Positions 32,229 to 41,238 are shown, numbered from the stretch's first letter. The stretch is DNA of 50,614 nt from an uncultured Collinsella sp. (GCA_900762325.1 CAAFGG010000029.1:1-50614), one strand, 5' to 3'. Program-made: numbers and translations. Notes: generated by a model not told the origin, from the sequence alone.

Positions 32229-32262
32229 AATAAACCCGAGCGCGAGGGCGTTTGGGTTTATT
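32229..32262 (+). terminator. Terminator of the HIT gene or leader hairpin of the acetate kinase gene
   Basis: AATAAACCC pairs with GGGTTTATT, with a GC-rich inner part, followed by ATTGAAG. A TTATATATC string upstream (32213-32221) may be part of a promoter for the acetate kinase gene. Confidence 0.55.
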
Positions 32263-32315
32263 ATTGAAGCGTATGTAACCTGGCGGCGCCACACCGCCTG
32301 TTAGTAGGGAGACAC

Positions 32316-33494
32316 ATGAACGTTCTGGTCGTCAACGCAGGATCTTCGACCCTTAAGTATCAGGTCATCGATACCAAGTCCCACAAGGTGTCCGCAAAGG
32401 GCTCCTGCGAGCGCGTCTGCTTTACCGGCGGTACCTTCACCCACGCTGCCAACGGTTCCAAGAAGGTGACCGAGAACATCGAGTTCCCCGACCACAAGGT
32501 CGCCATCGAGGTCGTCCTGAAGGACCTCGAGGCCAACGGCGTCAAGATCGAGGGCATTGGCCACCGTATCGTTCAGGGTGGCTGGTACTTTGGCGACTCC
32601 TCCCTCGTCGACGAGGACGTTCTCGCCAAGATCCGCGAGGTCGCTCCGCTCGCCCCGCTGCACAACAACCCCGAGGCCAATGTTATCGAGTACTGCCTGG
32701 AGCAGTATCCCGACCTGCCCAACGTCACGGTCTATGACACCGCTTTCCACTTCAACATGCCCGAGGTCGCCAAGACTTACGCCCTGCCCAAGGACGTTTG
32801 CGACAAGCTGCACATTCGTAAGTACGGCGCCCACGGCACCAGCTACCGTTACATCTCCAAGAAGGTTGCCGAGATGACCAACGGCGAGGCTCGCAAGGTC
32901 GTCGTGTGCCACATCGGTTCTGGTGCCTCCCTGTGCGCCATCGAGGACGGCAAGTGCATGGACACCACCATGGGCCTCACGCCGCTCGACGGCGTCATGA
33001 TGGGCACCCGCTGCGGCTCCATCGACCCGGCTACCGTGTGCTACCTGCAGCGCGAGGGCGGCTACACCTTCGACGAGGTCGACGAGATGATGAACAAGAA
33101 GTCCGGCCTTTTGGCTGTGACCGGCGGCAAGACCAACGACTGCCGCAACGTCGAGGAGCTCGCCGCCGCTGGTGACCCCGATGCTCAGCTCGCCTTCGAC
33201 ATGTTTGTCTACAAGATTGCCGCCAAGGCTGCCGAGATGGCTACTTCTATGTGCGGTATGGACACTCTGGTCTTTACTGCCGGCATCGGCGAGCACGCTC
33301 CGGCCGTCCGCGCCGGCGTGGCCGACCGCTTGGCCTTTATGGGCGTCAAGATGGATCATGCCCGCAACGCCCTGCGTGGTGACGGCGCTTGGTGCCTGTC
33401 TGCCAAGGATTCCAAGGTCAAGATTTTCGTCATCCCCACGGACGAGGAGTTCATGATCGCTTCCGACGTCGAGCGCATCGTCAACGGCAAGTAA
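32316..33494 (+). CDS. Acetate kinase paralogue 1, divergent active site
   Basis: 392 residues of the acetate/propionate kinase family: MNVLVVNAGSSTLKYQ at the N-terminus, GIGHRIVQGGWYF, VYDTAFHFNMPE, YGAHGTSYRY, DTTMGLTPLDG, MGTRCGS and FTAGIGEH. Compared with known acetate kinases, the adenosine-site motif HLGNGxS reads HIGSGAS, HGTSH reads HGTSY, and GIGEN reads GIGEH. Copy 2 keeps HLGNGAS, HGTSH and GIGEN. It is probably active on acetyl phosphate, but with altered nucleotide or acyl specificity. The codon usage is strongly biased, so high expression is likely. Confidence 0.9.
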   Translation: MNVLVVNAGSSTLKYQVIDTKSHKVSAKGSCERVCFTGGTFTHAANGSKKVTENIEFPDHKVAIEVVLKDLEANGVKIEGIGHRIVQGGWYFGDSSLVDEDVLAKIREVAPLAPLHNNPEANVIEYCLEQYPDLPNVTVYDTAFHFNMPEVAKTYALPKDVCDKLHIRKYGAHGTSYRYISKKVAEMTNGEARKVVVCHIGSGASLCAIEDGKCMDTTMGLTPLDGVMMGTRCGSIDPATVCYLQREGGYTFDEVDEMMNKKSGLLAVTGGKTNDCRNVEELAAAGDPDAQLAFDMFVYKIAAKAAEMATSMCGMDTLVFTAGIGEHAPAVRAGVADRLAFMGVKMDHARNALRGDGAWCLSAKDSKVKIFVIPTDEEFMIASDVERIVNGK

Positions 33495-33497
33495 TTG

Positions 33498-33545
33498 CAA
33501 GAGGGGAGGGGCTGGACGACCGAGCGCCGTTCGGCCCCTCTTTTG
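33498..33545 (+). terminator. Terminator between the two acetate kinase genes
   Basis: AAGAGGGG (33499-33506) pairs with CCCCTCTT, with a large GC-rich loop, followed by TTGTG. Confidence 0.7.
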
Positions 33546-33563
33546 TGCTCGTTGGGCGATATG

Positions 33564-33583
33564 CTTGATAGCTATTTATCAAG
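33564..33583 (+). promoter_or_regulatory. CTTGATA-N6-TATCAAG palindrome upstream of acetate kinase 2
   Basis: A 7-bp inverted repeat with a 6-nt spacer lies in an AT-rich stretch that continues into TTATTAAAAT (possible -10). It is a good operator candidate about 75 nt before the start codon. Confidence 0.45.
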
Positions 33584-33658
33584 TTATGATAACTTCTTAT
33601 TAAAATGCGGCCGCCTTAAGGGGTCTGCGTCGACCGTATTGCACTGCAAAGGAGTCTC

Positions 33659-34837
33659 ATGAACGTACTTGTTGTCAACGCCGGCAGCTCAAGCCTTAAA
33701 TATCAGCTTTTGGATACCGATACCCGAGAGGTTTTCGCCAAGGGCAACTGCGAACGTATCGGTTCGGACATGGGCATCTTTGGCCACTCCGAGAACGGTG
33801 GCGCCAAGCAGACCGAGGAGGTCCCTTTCCCCGATCATCGCTCTGCTATCGCTCGTGTGCTCGAGGAGCTCGAGAAGACCGACTTTACGATCGACGGCAT
33901 CGGCCACCGCATCGTTCAGGGCGGCTGGTACTTCGATGATTCCGCGGTCGTCGACGATGAGGTCATGGCCAAGATCCTCGAGGTGGCGCCGCTCGCGCCA
34001 CTGCACAACTACGGCGAGGCCGCAGCGATTGAGTATTGCCGCGAGAAGTATCCGGAGCTGCCCAACGTGGCCGTCTTCGATACGTCGTTCCACATGACCA
34101 TGCCCGAGGTCGCCTACACCTACGCCCTGCCCAAGGACGTGTGCGACAAGTACCACGTGCGCAAGTACGGCGCCCATGGTACGAGCCATCGTTACGAGTG
34201 GATGATGGCCAAGGAGATCCTGGGTACTCGCTGCCACCGTCTGCTTTCGTGCCACCTGGGCAACGGCGCTTCGCTCGCCGCCATCGAGGACGGCGTGTGC
34301 CGCGATACCACGATGGGCCTCACGCCGCTCGACGGTCTGATGATGGGCACCCGTTGCGGTTCCATCGACCCGGCCACCGTGTGCTACCTGCAGCGCGAGG
34401 GCGGCTACAGCTACCAGGAAGTCGACGACATGATGAACAAGCAGTCCGGCCTGCTTGCCATCTCGGGCATCTCCAACGACGCCCGCGACATTCGCACGCG
34501 CGCCTCCGAGGGCGACGAGCGTTGCCTGCTCGCCTTCGATATGTTCGCCTACAAGGCCATGCAGCAGGCCGGTTCCATGATCGCCTCCATGGCGGGCGTG
34601 GATACCATTACCTTCACTGCCGGCATCGGCGAGAACGACTGGTCGATCCGCAAGGCCTTCTGCGACTGCTTTGAGTGGCTGGGCGTGCGCATCGACAACA
34701 ACAAGAACCGCGAGGCCGTGGGCAACGGCCCGCAGGTCATCAGCGCCGCCGGTTCCGCCGTCACGGTCATGGTCATCCCCACCGACGAGGAATACATGAT
34801 CGCCCACGACGTCGAGCGTCTGACCAAGAACAACTAA
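33659..34837 (+). CDS. ackA: Acetate kinase
   Basis: 392 residues, with canonical motifs INAGSSS-like VVNAGSSSLKYQL, GHRIVQGGW, FDTSFHMTMPE, HGTSHRY, HLGNGAS, MGTRCGS and FTAGIGEN. It makes ATP from acetyl phosphate, the final step of acetate fermentation. AAAGGAG lies before ATG 33659. It is the more conventional of the two tandem paralogues and is convergent with pta. Confidence 0.95.
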   Translation: MNVLVVNAGSSSLKYQLLDTDTREVFAKGNCERIGSDMGIFGHSENGGAKQTEEVPFPDHRSAIARVLEELEKTDFTIDGIGHRIVQGGWYFDDSAVVDDEVMAKILEVAPLAPLHNYGEAAAIEYCREKYPELPNVAVFDTSFHMTMPEVAYTYALPKDVCDKYHVRKYGAHGTSHRYEWMMAKEILGTRCHRLLSCHLGNGASLAAIEDGVCRDTTMGLTPLDGLMMGTRCGSIDPATVCYLQREGGYSYQEVDDMMNKQSGLLAISGISNDARDIRTRASEGDERCLLAFDMFAYKAMQQAGSMIASMAGVDTITFTAGIGENDWSIRKAFCDCFEWLGVRIDNNKNREAVGNGPQVISAAGSAVTVMVIPTDEEYMIAHDVERLTKNN

Positions 34838-34859
34838 CGCGCGCATTTGCAAGTAAACG

Positions 34860-34895
34860 AAAGGCCTCCAGAGCAACAGCTCCGGAGGCCTTTTT
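34860..34895. terminator. Terminator between ackA and pta
   Basis: AAAGGCCTCC pairs with GGAGGCCTTT, with an inner AGC/GCT pair, followed by TTT. It is probably bidirectional, since the genes converge. Confidence 0.88.
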
Positions 34896-34935
34896 GCTAG
34901 CAGGCGGAAATTCCAGTCCCGAGGGGATATGTACG

Positions 34936-35916
34936 CTACTCAGCCATCTGAGCCTGGACGGCGGTGATGGCCACGACACCCACGATGTCGTCGGCAGAGC
35001 AGCCGCGCGACAGGTCGTTGACCGGCTTGGCGATGCCCTGCAGGATGGGGCCGTAAGCGTCGGCGCCGGCGAAGCGCTGGACCAGCTTGTAGCCGATGTT
35101 GCCGGCCTCGAGGTCGGGGAACACGAGCACGTTGGCCTTACCGGCGACGGAGGAGCCGGGAGCCTTGAGCTGGGCGACGGTGGGGACGATAGCGGCGTCG
35201 AGCTGCAGGTCGCCATCGATGGCGAGTTCGGGAGCCTTCTCCTTGCAGAACTTCACGGCTTCCTGGACCTTCTTGGCGACCTCGCCGCCAGCGGAGCCCA
35301 TGGTGGAGTAGGAGAGCATGGCCACGTGCGGCTCAACGTTGCCCATGAAGGTGGACCAGGAGTGAGCGGAGGCGATGGCGATCTCGGAGAGCTCGTCAGA
35401 GGATGGGTTGATGTTGAGGCCGCAGTCGGCGAAGATCAGCGTGCCGTCGGTGCCGAACTGCGGGGTGTCGGTGCACATCACAAAGAAGGCCGAGACCAGC
35501 TTGGTGCCCGGGGCGGTCTTGAGGATCTGCAGCGCGGGGCGCAGGGTGTCGGCGGTGGAGTGGCAGGCGCCTGAGACCAGGCCGTCGGCATCGCCCATCT
35601 TGACCATCATGGTGCCAAAGTAGGTGGCGTCCATCACCTGGGCGCGAGCCTGCTCGATGGTGACGCCCTTCTTGGCGCGGAGCTCGGCAAACTTCTGCGC
35701 GTACTCCTCGTGCTTCTCGGCGTTGCGCGGGTCGATGACAGTGGCACCGGGAACGTTGATGTCATCGGGGTTGCCCAGGATGACGATGTTGGCCAGGCCC
35801 TCCTCGATGATCTTGTTCGCCGCGACGATGGTGCGCGGGTCCTCGCCCTCGGGCAGGACGATGGTCTTAAGGTCGGCCTTGGCGGCAGACTTCATACGGT
35901 TTAGGAAATCGCTCAT
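34936..35916 (-). CDS. pta: Phosphate acetyltransferase
   Basis: 326 residues of the short Pta form (no N-terminal regulatory domain). Motifs: KTIVLPEGEDPRT, VSGACHSTADTLRPALQI, FADCGLNINPSSDEL and MLSYSTMGSAGG. It converts acetyl-CoA to acetyl phosphate, supplying the acetate kinases encoded on the opposite strand. AAGGAG precedes the ATG at 35916. A 9-bp GC hairpin at 35970-35990 lies in its upstream region. Confidence 0.95.
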   Translation of the reverse strand: MSDFLNRMKSAAKADLKTIVLPEGEDPRTIVAANKIIEEGLANIVILGNPDDINVPGATVIDPRNAEKHEEYAQKFAELRAKKGVTIEQARAQVMDATYFGTMMVKMGDADGLVSGACHSTADTLRPALQILKTAPGTKLVSAFFVMCTDTPQFGTDGTLIFADCGLNINPSSDELSEIAIASAHSWSTFMGNVEPHVAMLSYSTMGSAGGEVAKKVQEAVKFCKEKAPELAIDGDLQLDAAIVPTVAQLKAPGSSVAGKANVLVFPDLEAGNIGYKLVQRFAGADAYGPILQGIAKPVNDLSRGCSADDIVGVVAITAVQAQMAE

Positions 35917-35969
35917 GTTACTCCTTGCAAGCGTTCCGCTAAGCTCCAGGCCCTCGGCTGTACACGAAT

Positions 35970-35990
35970 AAACCCGCTGCTAGCGGGTTT
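35970..35990. other. AAACCCGCT/AGCGGGTTT hairpin upstream of pta
   Basis: A perfect 9-bp stem with a 3-nt loop, flanked by A/T-rich sequence on both sides. It may be a leader structure of pta (minus strand) or an insulating terminator. Confidence 0.55.
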
Positions 35991-36063
35991 ACCTTTCAAT
36001 TATGTACGCCGCGGTGCTTGAGCTTTCCTTGTGTGGCAAGCTCATTATAGGACGCATTAGCGC

Positions 36064-36069
36064 TATAAT
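36064..36069 (+). promoter_or_regulatory. TATAAT -10 element before glf
   Basis: A consensus TATAAT lies 80 nt before the glf start. The -35 region is not distinct. Confidence 0.5.
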
Positions 36070-36148
36070 CGCTCTGATAAATATGTCTCGACGTATGTTC
36101 GAGAAAAAGCCCAGTTAAAAAGCGTGTGGCTTTTGACAAGGAGTATCG

Positions 36149-37351
36149 ATGCAGATTACCTCAGGCCTGCCTGAAGGCTTTAATGCCGGTGCGTACGACA
36201 TGATCGTTGTCGGTGCCGGGTACGCTGGTGCCGTTTGCGCCCGCCGTCTTGCCGAGACTATCGGCTATCGCGTTGCCGTTCTGGAGCGTCGTAGCCACAT
36301 TGCGGGCAATGCCTACGACTGCGCTGACGAGGCTGGAATCCTGGTCCACGAATACGGTCCGCACATTTACCACACCTTTAACGAGCGCGTGCACAATTTC
36401 CTGTCGCGCTTTACCAAGTGGACGGACTATCAGCACAAGGTGCTTGCCAACATCAACGGCACCCTTGTGCCCGTGCCCTTCAACCACGCGAGCCTCAAAC
36501 TTGCTTTTGGCGATGAGCGCGGCGAGGAGCTGTATCAAAAGCTCGTGGAGACCTTTGGCAAGGATGTCAAGGTTCCCATTATGGAGCTGCGCAAGAAGAA
36601 CGACCCGGATCTCGCCGAGGTTGCCGACTATGTCTACGAGAACGTCTTTTTGCATTACACCATGAAGCAGTGGGGTCAGACGCCCGACCAGATCGATCCC
36701 TCGATCACTGGCCGCGTTCCCGTCTTTGTGGGCGATGACGACCGTTACTTCCCGCAAGCTCCCTTCCAGGGTATGCCGCAGGAAGGCTATACCGCGCTGT
36801 TCGAGCATATGCTCGATCACGATCTGATCGACGTATTCTGCGATGTGGATGCTCGCGACCTCTTTGAGATCGACGAGACGACCGTCAAGATTGACGGCAA
36901 GGTCTATGGCGGCGAGATCGTCTACACTGGTCCGCTCGATGAGCTGTTCAACCTCGACCTGGGTGCCCTGCCGTACCGTACGCTCGACATGAAGTTCGAG
37001 ACGCTCGATATGGATCAGTTCCAGCCCGTTGGCACCGTCAACTACACCACCAGCGAGGACTACACGCGCATTACCGAGTTCAAGAACATGACCGGTCAGG
37101 TCTTGCCCGGCAAGACCACCATCATGAAGGAGTACTCCAAGGCCTATACGCCTGGTTCGGGCGAGACGCCGTACTACGCCATTCTTGAGCCGGAGAACCG
37201 TGAACTCTACGAGCGCTATCTTGAGCGCGTCCAGAACCTGACGAACTTCCATCCGGTGGGTCGTCTCGCTGAGTATCGCTACTACGACATGGACGCCGTG
37301 ACCAATTCCGCCCTCGATCTTTCGGATGAGATTATCGCCTGCCATGCATAA
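36149..37351 (+). CDS. glf: UDP-galactopyranose mutase
   Basis: 400 residues. The FAD-binding GxGxxG motif is VVGAGYAGAVCARRLAE (about 20-36). VLERRSHIAGNAYDC, HEYGPHIYHTF, the conserved WTDYQHKV and YNPVPLF-like LVPVPFN, and KQWGQTPDQIDPS are family hallmarks. The flavoenzyme interconverts UDP-galactopyranose and UDP-galactofuranose, the precursor of Galf-containing glycans. AAGGAG is 6 nt before ATG 36149. It overlaps the glycosyltransferase gene that follows by 8 nt. Confidence 0.95.
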   Translation: MQITSGLPEGFNAGAYDMIVVGAGYAGAVCARRLAETIGYRVAVLERRSHIAGNAYDCADEAGILVHEYGPHIYHTFNERVHNFLSRFTKWTDYQHKVLANINGTLVPVPFNHASLKLAFGDERGEELYQKLVETFGKDVKVPIMELRKKNDPDLAEVADYVYENVFLHYTMKQWGQTPDQIDPSITGRVPVFVGDDDRYFPQAPFQGMPQEGYTALFEHMLDHDLIDVFCDVDARDLFEIDETTVKIDGKVYGGEIVYTGPLDELFNLDLGALPYRTLDMKFETLDMDQFQPVGTVNYTTSEDYTRITEFKNMTGQVLPGKTTIMKEYSKAYTPGSGETPYYAILEPENRELYERYLERVQNLTNFHPVGRLAEYRYYDMDAVTNSALDLSDEIIACHA

Positions 37352-38375
37352 AGTCATAACATTCGGTATTCCTTCGTATAACGCCGCCAAGGACATGGAC
37401 CATTGCATCACCTCCATTCTGGAGGGGAGCAATTACGCCACCGATATCGAGATTATCGTGGTGGACGATGGCTCCAAGGACGAGACGGCCGCCAAGGCCG
37501 ACGAGTGGGAGGCCCGTTATCCCGGTATCATCCGCGCGGTGCACCAGGAGAACGGCGGCCACGGTATCGCCGTTCTTTCGGGCCTGCGCGAGGCACAGGG
37601 TACGTACTACAAGGTCGTCGATTCGGATGACTGGCTCGACGGCGCGGCCCTTTCGACCATGCTGTCGATCCTGCGTGGTTTCGAGGAGCGCGACCAACGC
37701 GTCGACCTGTTTATCTCCAACTACGTGTACGAGAAGGTCTACGAGGGCACGCATACCGCTATTGGCTACAAGTTTGCCCTGCCGCGCAAAAAGATATTCA
37801 CCTGGGATCAGATCGGGCACTTCCGTCTGGACCAGAATCTGCTTATGCACAGCCTGTGCTATCGCACGGACGTGCTGCGCGAGTCCAACCTGCCTATGCC
37901 GCCGCACACCTTCTACGTGGATAACATCTACGCCTACGTGCCCCTGCCGCGCTGCAAGACCATGTATTACGCCGACATCGACCTCTACCGCTACTTCATT
38001 GGCCGCGAGGGCCAGAGTGTCAACGAGGCTACGATGGTCAAGCGTCTGGACCAGCAGTTCCGCGTTACGCGCATCATGATGGAGTCGTTCCACCTGTACA
38101 GCGATGTCGAGTCTTCGCGCCTGCGCTCCTACATGATGGGCTATTTCACCATGATGATGGCAATCTGCTCGGTGCTCACCAAGCTTTCCGAGGAAGAATG
38201 CGCCGATGAGCGCCTGAAGACGCTGTGGAGTGATCTGAAGGCCTATGACGAGCGCATGTATCGTCGCGCTCGCTACGGCGTGGTGGGCTTCTTTACCAAT
38301 CTGCGCGGACGGGCCGGAGACAAAACCACACTCGGCCTATACCGTCTTGCCTCAAAGATCTTCAAATTCAACTAG
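37344..38375 (+). CDS. GT2 family glycosyltransferase
   Basis: 343 residues. The GT-A fold shows ITFGIPSYNAAKDMDHCI, IEIIVVDDGSKDETA and the DxD-type YYKVVDSDDWLDG. The C-terminal half has several aromatic- and Met-rich stretches (YMMGYFTMMMAICSVL), perhaps membrane-associated. ATG 37344 overlaps the end of glf, so the two are translationally coupled. A role in transferring galactofuranose is likely from context but not provable here. Confidence 0.85.
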   Translation: MHKVITFGIPSYNAAKDMDHCITSILEGSNYATDIEIIVVDDGSKDETAAKADEWEARYPGIIRAVHQENGGHGIAVLSGLREAQGTYYKVVDSDDWLDGAALSTMLSILRGFEERDQRVDLFISNYVYEKVYEGTHTAIGYKFALPRKKIFTWDQIGHFRLDQNLLMHSLCYRTDVLRESNLPMPPHTFYVDNIYAYVPLPRCKTMYYADIDLYRYFIGREGQSVNEATMVKRLDQQFRVTRIMMESFHLYSDVESSRLRSYMMGYFTMMMAICSVLTKLSEEECADERLKTLWSDLKAYDERMYRRARYGVVGFFTNLRGRAGDKTTLGLYRLASKIFKFN

Positions 38376-38407
38376 CTGTCGAGTAATCGCTGCTGATAGG
38401 TTGACTG

Positions 38408-38517
38408 GGCCCCTTGGCCTTTAGTTTGCTACTGCGAACAGTCCTGCTCGCACGGAAAGCACATTAAGTGCTTTCCGGCTCGTGCGGAACTTGTATCAAA
38501 CTAAAGGCCAAGGGGCC
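38408..38517 (+). repeat. Hairpin element A: 21-bp variable stem with conserved core
   Basis: Perfect 21-bp arms (38408-38428, 38497-38517) enclose a core with ACAGTCCTG, CTCGCAC, the inner stem GGAAAGCAC-ATTAA-GTGCTTTCC (38454-38476) and GGCTCGTGCGGAACT. The core matches element B on the opposite strand; the outer stem does not. Confidence 0.9.
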
Positions 38518-38610
38518 TCTGCTATACGAATCGATTGTCAGACAGTTTGAATTTGAAAATCTTTGACGCGCGGTACACAGGGGCCTGGGCCGAAAAGAAG
38601 CTGGTTGGTA

Positions 38611-38735
38611 GGTTGCCCGGTGGGGCTTGGTTATGTTTGTCGCGAGTTCCGCACGAGCCGAAGAGCACTTAATGTGCTCTTCGTGCGAGCCAGGACTGTA
38701 GAGCAGCAAACATAACCAAGCCCCACCGGGCAACC
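38611..38735 (-). repeat. Hairpin element B: 29-bp variable stem with conserved core
   Basis: Perfect 29-bp arms (38611-38639, 38707-38735) enclose the same core as element A in reverse orientation, with inner stem CGAAGAGCAC-ATTAA-GTGCTCTTCG (38683-38659). Inner and outer stems differ from A by compensated changes. It ends 13 nt from the stop codon of the P1 peptidase gene. Confidence 0.9.
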
Positions 38736-38747
38736 GGACGAGCTAGT

Positions 38748-39749
38748 TTACTTGGCGGCGCCGGGGATGCCGTGGGAGGTTTTGGCGGTTTTGGCTCCGT
38801 TTACGATGGCGGTCTGTAGGGCCCTTACGGCGAGCATGCCCAGCAGGTCTAGGGGTACGGCGGCGCTTGCCTGGGTGTCTAGTTTGCCACTGGCGAGGGT
38901 GTAGATGGTGTCGCCGTCGTTGGTGGTGTGCGTGGGGCGGATGGCGTGTGCGTAGGCGTCTGCGGCCATTTGGGAGACCTTGGTGGCCTGGGCCTTGGTG
39001 AGCTCTACGTTGGTGACGATGCAGCTGATGGTAGTGTTAGTGCGGTCGAGCGGCATTTGCATGGAGCCGGCAGCGGCAAAGGCTGCGAGCTCCATGTCGA
39101 CGATCTGGTCGCTATCGGCTGCGGCGCGCATGCCGGCGACCCACTCACCGGTGAAGGGGTCAACGATATTTCCGCAGGCGTTAACCGAGACCACGGCACC
39201 CACCTTGACGGGGCCGAGCGCCACGGCGGCGGCGCCAAGGCCTGCTTTCATGCAGGTGGCAGGTCCCATGAGCTTGCCCACCGTGGCGCCGGTACCGGCT
39301 CCAACGTTGCCCTGCTCAAGCGTGGTGGGGGTGTTATCGAGCGCCTCGCGCACGGCGGCGATGCCGGCATCGATGTCGGGACGCACGGTGGGGTCGCCAT
39401 AGGCGAGGTCGAAGATGCAGCTGGAGCATACGATGGGTACCTGCGTGGGGCCGACGGGCAGGCCGATGCCGCGGCTCTCGAGCTCGCGGGCGACGCCGCT
39501 TGCGGCCTCAAGGCCAAAGGCCGATCCACCCGAGAGGCAGACGGCGTGGACCTTGTCGACGGTGTTCTCGGGGCGCAGCAGGTCGGTCTCGCGTGATGCT
39601 GGGGCACCGCCACGAACGTCAACGCCGCCGGTGGCGCCTTCGGCGGCCACGATTACGGTGCAACCGGTACCGGCCTCCTCGTCCGTATAGTTGCCAAAGC
39701 AAAAGCCATCGACATCGCAAACGTCAATGGCTTCAAGCAGTGTGTCCAT
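38748..39749 (-). CDS. P1 (DmpA-like) family self-cleaving aminopeptidase
   Basis: 333 residues. Features include GCTVIVAAEGATGGVDVRGGAP, LSGGSAFGLEAASGV, GNVGAGTGATVGK and NTTISCIVTN, where the family usually auto-cleaves before the first Thr/Ser to create the nucleophile. Family members are L-aminopeptidases/amidases of the S58 type. ATG 39749 follows AGGAG at 6 nt; the frame is open 95 codons further upstream into the maf gene region without a ribosome site. No signal peptide. Confidence 0.88.
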   Translation of the reverse strand: MDTLLEAIDVCDVDGFCFGNYTDEEAGTGCTVIVAAEGATGGVDVRGGAPASRETDLLRPENTVDKVHAVCLSGGSAFGLEAASGVARELESRGIGLPVGPTQVPIVCSSCIFDLAYGDPTVRPDIDAGIAAVREALDNTPTTLEQGNVGAGTGATVGKLMGPATCMKAGLGAAAVALGPVKVGAVVSVNACGNIVDPFTGEWVAGMRAAADSDQIVDMELAAFAAAGSMQMPLDRTNTTISCIVTNVELTKAQATKVSQMAADAYAHAIRPTHTTNDGDTIYTLASGKLDTQASAAVPLDLLGMLAVRALQTAIVNGAKTAKTSHGIPGAAK

Positions 39750-39849
39750 GTTTTCTCCTATCGGTTTTCCGCCGGGCCTTATGCCCGGTCGGGATCCGTA
39801 CGGTACGGCAAAATTGTAGGCGCTGGGGGATACCCAGCGCCAGATGCAA

Positions 39850-40431
39850 TTACGAGAGTTTTTGAATCGCGCGTGCGACGCGTGCGATGGGCAGGCCCAC
39901 CACGTTGTAGAAGTCGCCCGAAATATCGTGCACGAGCATGCGTCCGCCGACACCCTGAATACCGTAGGCGCCGGCCTTATCCATGGGCTCGCCCGAGGCG
40001 ACGTAGTGTTCGATCTGCTCGTCAGTGAGCTCATAGAACGTCACGTCGGTCACATCGACAAAGGATAGGCTCTCGGCGGCATGCGGGGCGGCAGTGTCGC
40101 CGGCCTTAACGATGCAGACGCCGGTCGCGACCTGGTGCGTGCGGCCCGAAAGCTCACGGAGCATAGTGCAGGCCTCGTCCTCGTTTGCCGGCTTGCCTAA
40201 AATCTTGCCATCGAAGGTGACGATCGTGTCGGCCGCGACGGTCAGCTCGGTGGGCTCGGCATGCTCGGCAGCGACAGCAGCGGCTTTGGCCCGTGCCAAT
40301 CGCTCGACAAGCGTGAGCGGCGCCTCGTCGTCAAACGGCGTTTCATCGATATCGGCAGGGATGATGCGGATGTCATAGCCCGCCTCGCGCATCAGCTCGA
40401 TGCGGCGCGGCGATTGCGAAGCCAAAATCAT
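39850..40431 (-). CDS. maf: Maf family nucleotide pyrophosphatase
   Basis: 193 residues. The conserved MILASQSPRRIELMREAG, AADTIV, GKPANEDEACTMLRELSGRTHQVATGV and DKAGAYGIQGVG identify the Maf/YhdE type, which hydrolyses dTTP, UTP and modified nucleotides and influences septum formation. It shares an ATGA overlap with the upstream DJ-1/PfpI gene. Confidence 0.92.
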   Translation of the reverse strand: MILASQSPRRIELMREAGYDIRIIPADIDETPFDDEAPLTLVERLARAKAAAVAAEHAEPTELTVAADTIVTFDGKILGKPANEDEACTMLRELSGRTHQVATGVCIVKAGDTAAPHAAESLSFVDVTDVTFYELTDEQIEHYVASGEPMDKAGAYGIQGVGGRMLVHDISGDFYNVVGLPIARVARAIQKLS

Positions 40432-40970
40432 AGTTGGATGCCCTCGGCGACCTTCTCGACAGCCTTGTCGCCGGCGAGCGTGCGAAGCAGTTCAAGCGCA
40501 AAGGGGAGCGACTGGGCCATGCCACTGGCGGTGATGATGTTGCCGTCCTGCGTGACCTTCTCGCCGGTATAGGCGCCTTCGGGGAAGCTCTTCTCAAAGC
40601 CCGGGAAGCACGTGGCGTGGCGCCCCTCGAGCAGGTCGAGCTCGCCCAAGATAAACGGGGCGGCGCAGATAGCGGCAACGTGCTTGGTCGCGGCGAACTC
40701 ACAGACCACGTCGCAGACGCGCTGATCGGCGCGCAGGTTGGTGGCGCCGGGCAGACCGCCGGGCAGCACGATGCAGTCGTACTCGTCAAAGTTGATCTCG
40801 TCAAAGAGCGCATCGCAGGTTACGGGAATCTGCAGCGAACTTACGACCTCACGCGTGGGCATGATAGAGACGAGCGTGGCGCGCACGCCGCCGCGACGCA
40901 TGACATCGACCATGGTCAGACATTCAATCGTTTCAAAGCCATCGGCGGCAAGAACGGCAACGCTGGGCAT
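40428..40970 (-). CDS. DJ-1/PfpI family protein
   Basis: 180 residues. The N-terminal VAVLAADGFETIE, the PGGLPGATNL loop and the nucleophile-elbow Cys in AAICAAPFIL are DJ-1 superfamily marks, typical of the DJ-1/ThiJ subgroup. Proposed functions include stress protection and glyoxal handling; which applies is unknown. Start 40970 follows AAAGGA; longer frames to 41024 exist. It overlaps maf by 4 nt. Confidence 0.88.
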   Translation of the reverse strand: MPSVAVLAADGFETIECLTMVDVMRRGGVRATLVSIMPTREVVSSLQIPVTCDALFDEINFDEYDCIVLPGGLPGATNLRADQRVCDVVCEFAATKHVAAICAAPFILGELDLLEGRHATCFPGFEKSFPEGAYTGEKVTQDGNIITASGMAQSLPFALELLRTLAGDKAVEKVAEGIQL

Positions 40971-41238
40971 GAGGGTTCCTTTCATAGGCGGCATACAATT
41001 AGCCGTCTTATACCCCGAAGACATATGCTTGCCACGCTCGATTTCCCAATGTTTAAAATAGCCCCGTCCGAATTAGCTACCCTCACCCATCCTCAACAAT
41101 CTCAATCTGTAACATCCATCGACCTAAACTAGCCCCAACTGTTACAGATCGAGACAGTCCCCAACAGCATCGCCCCGTTCGGGGAACGACCGCCACAGGT
41201 ACGGCGGGCAGAGGCTCACTTTTTTCCTCGGTTTTTTC

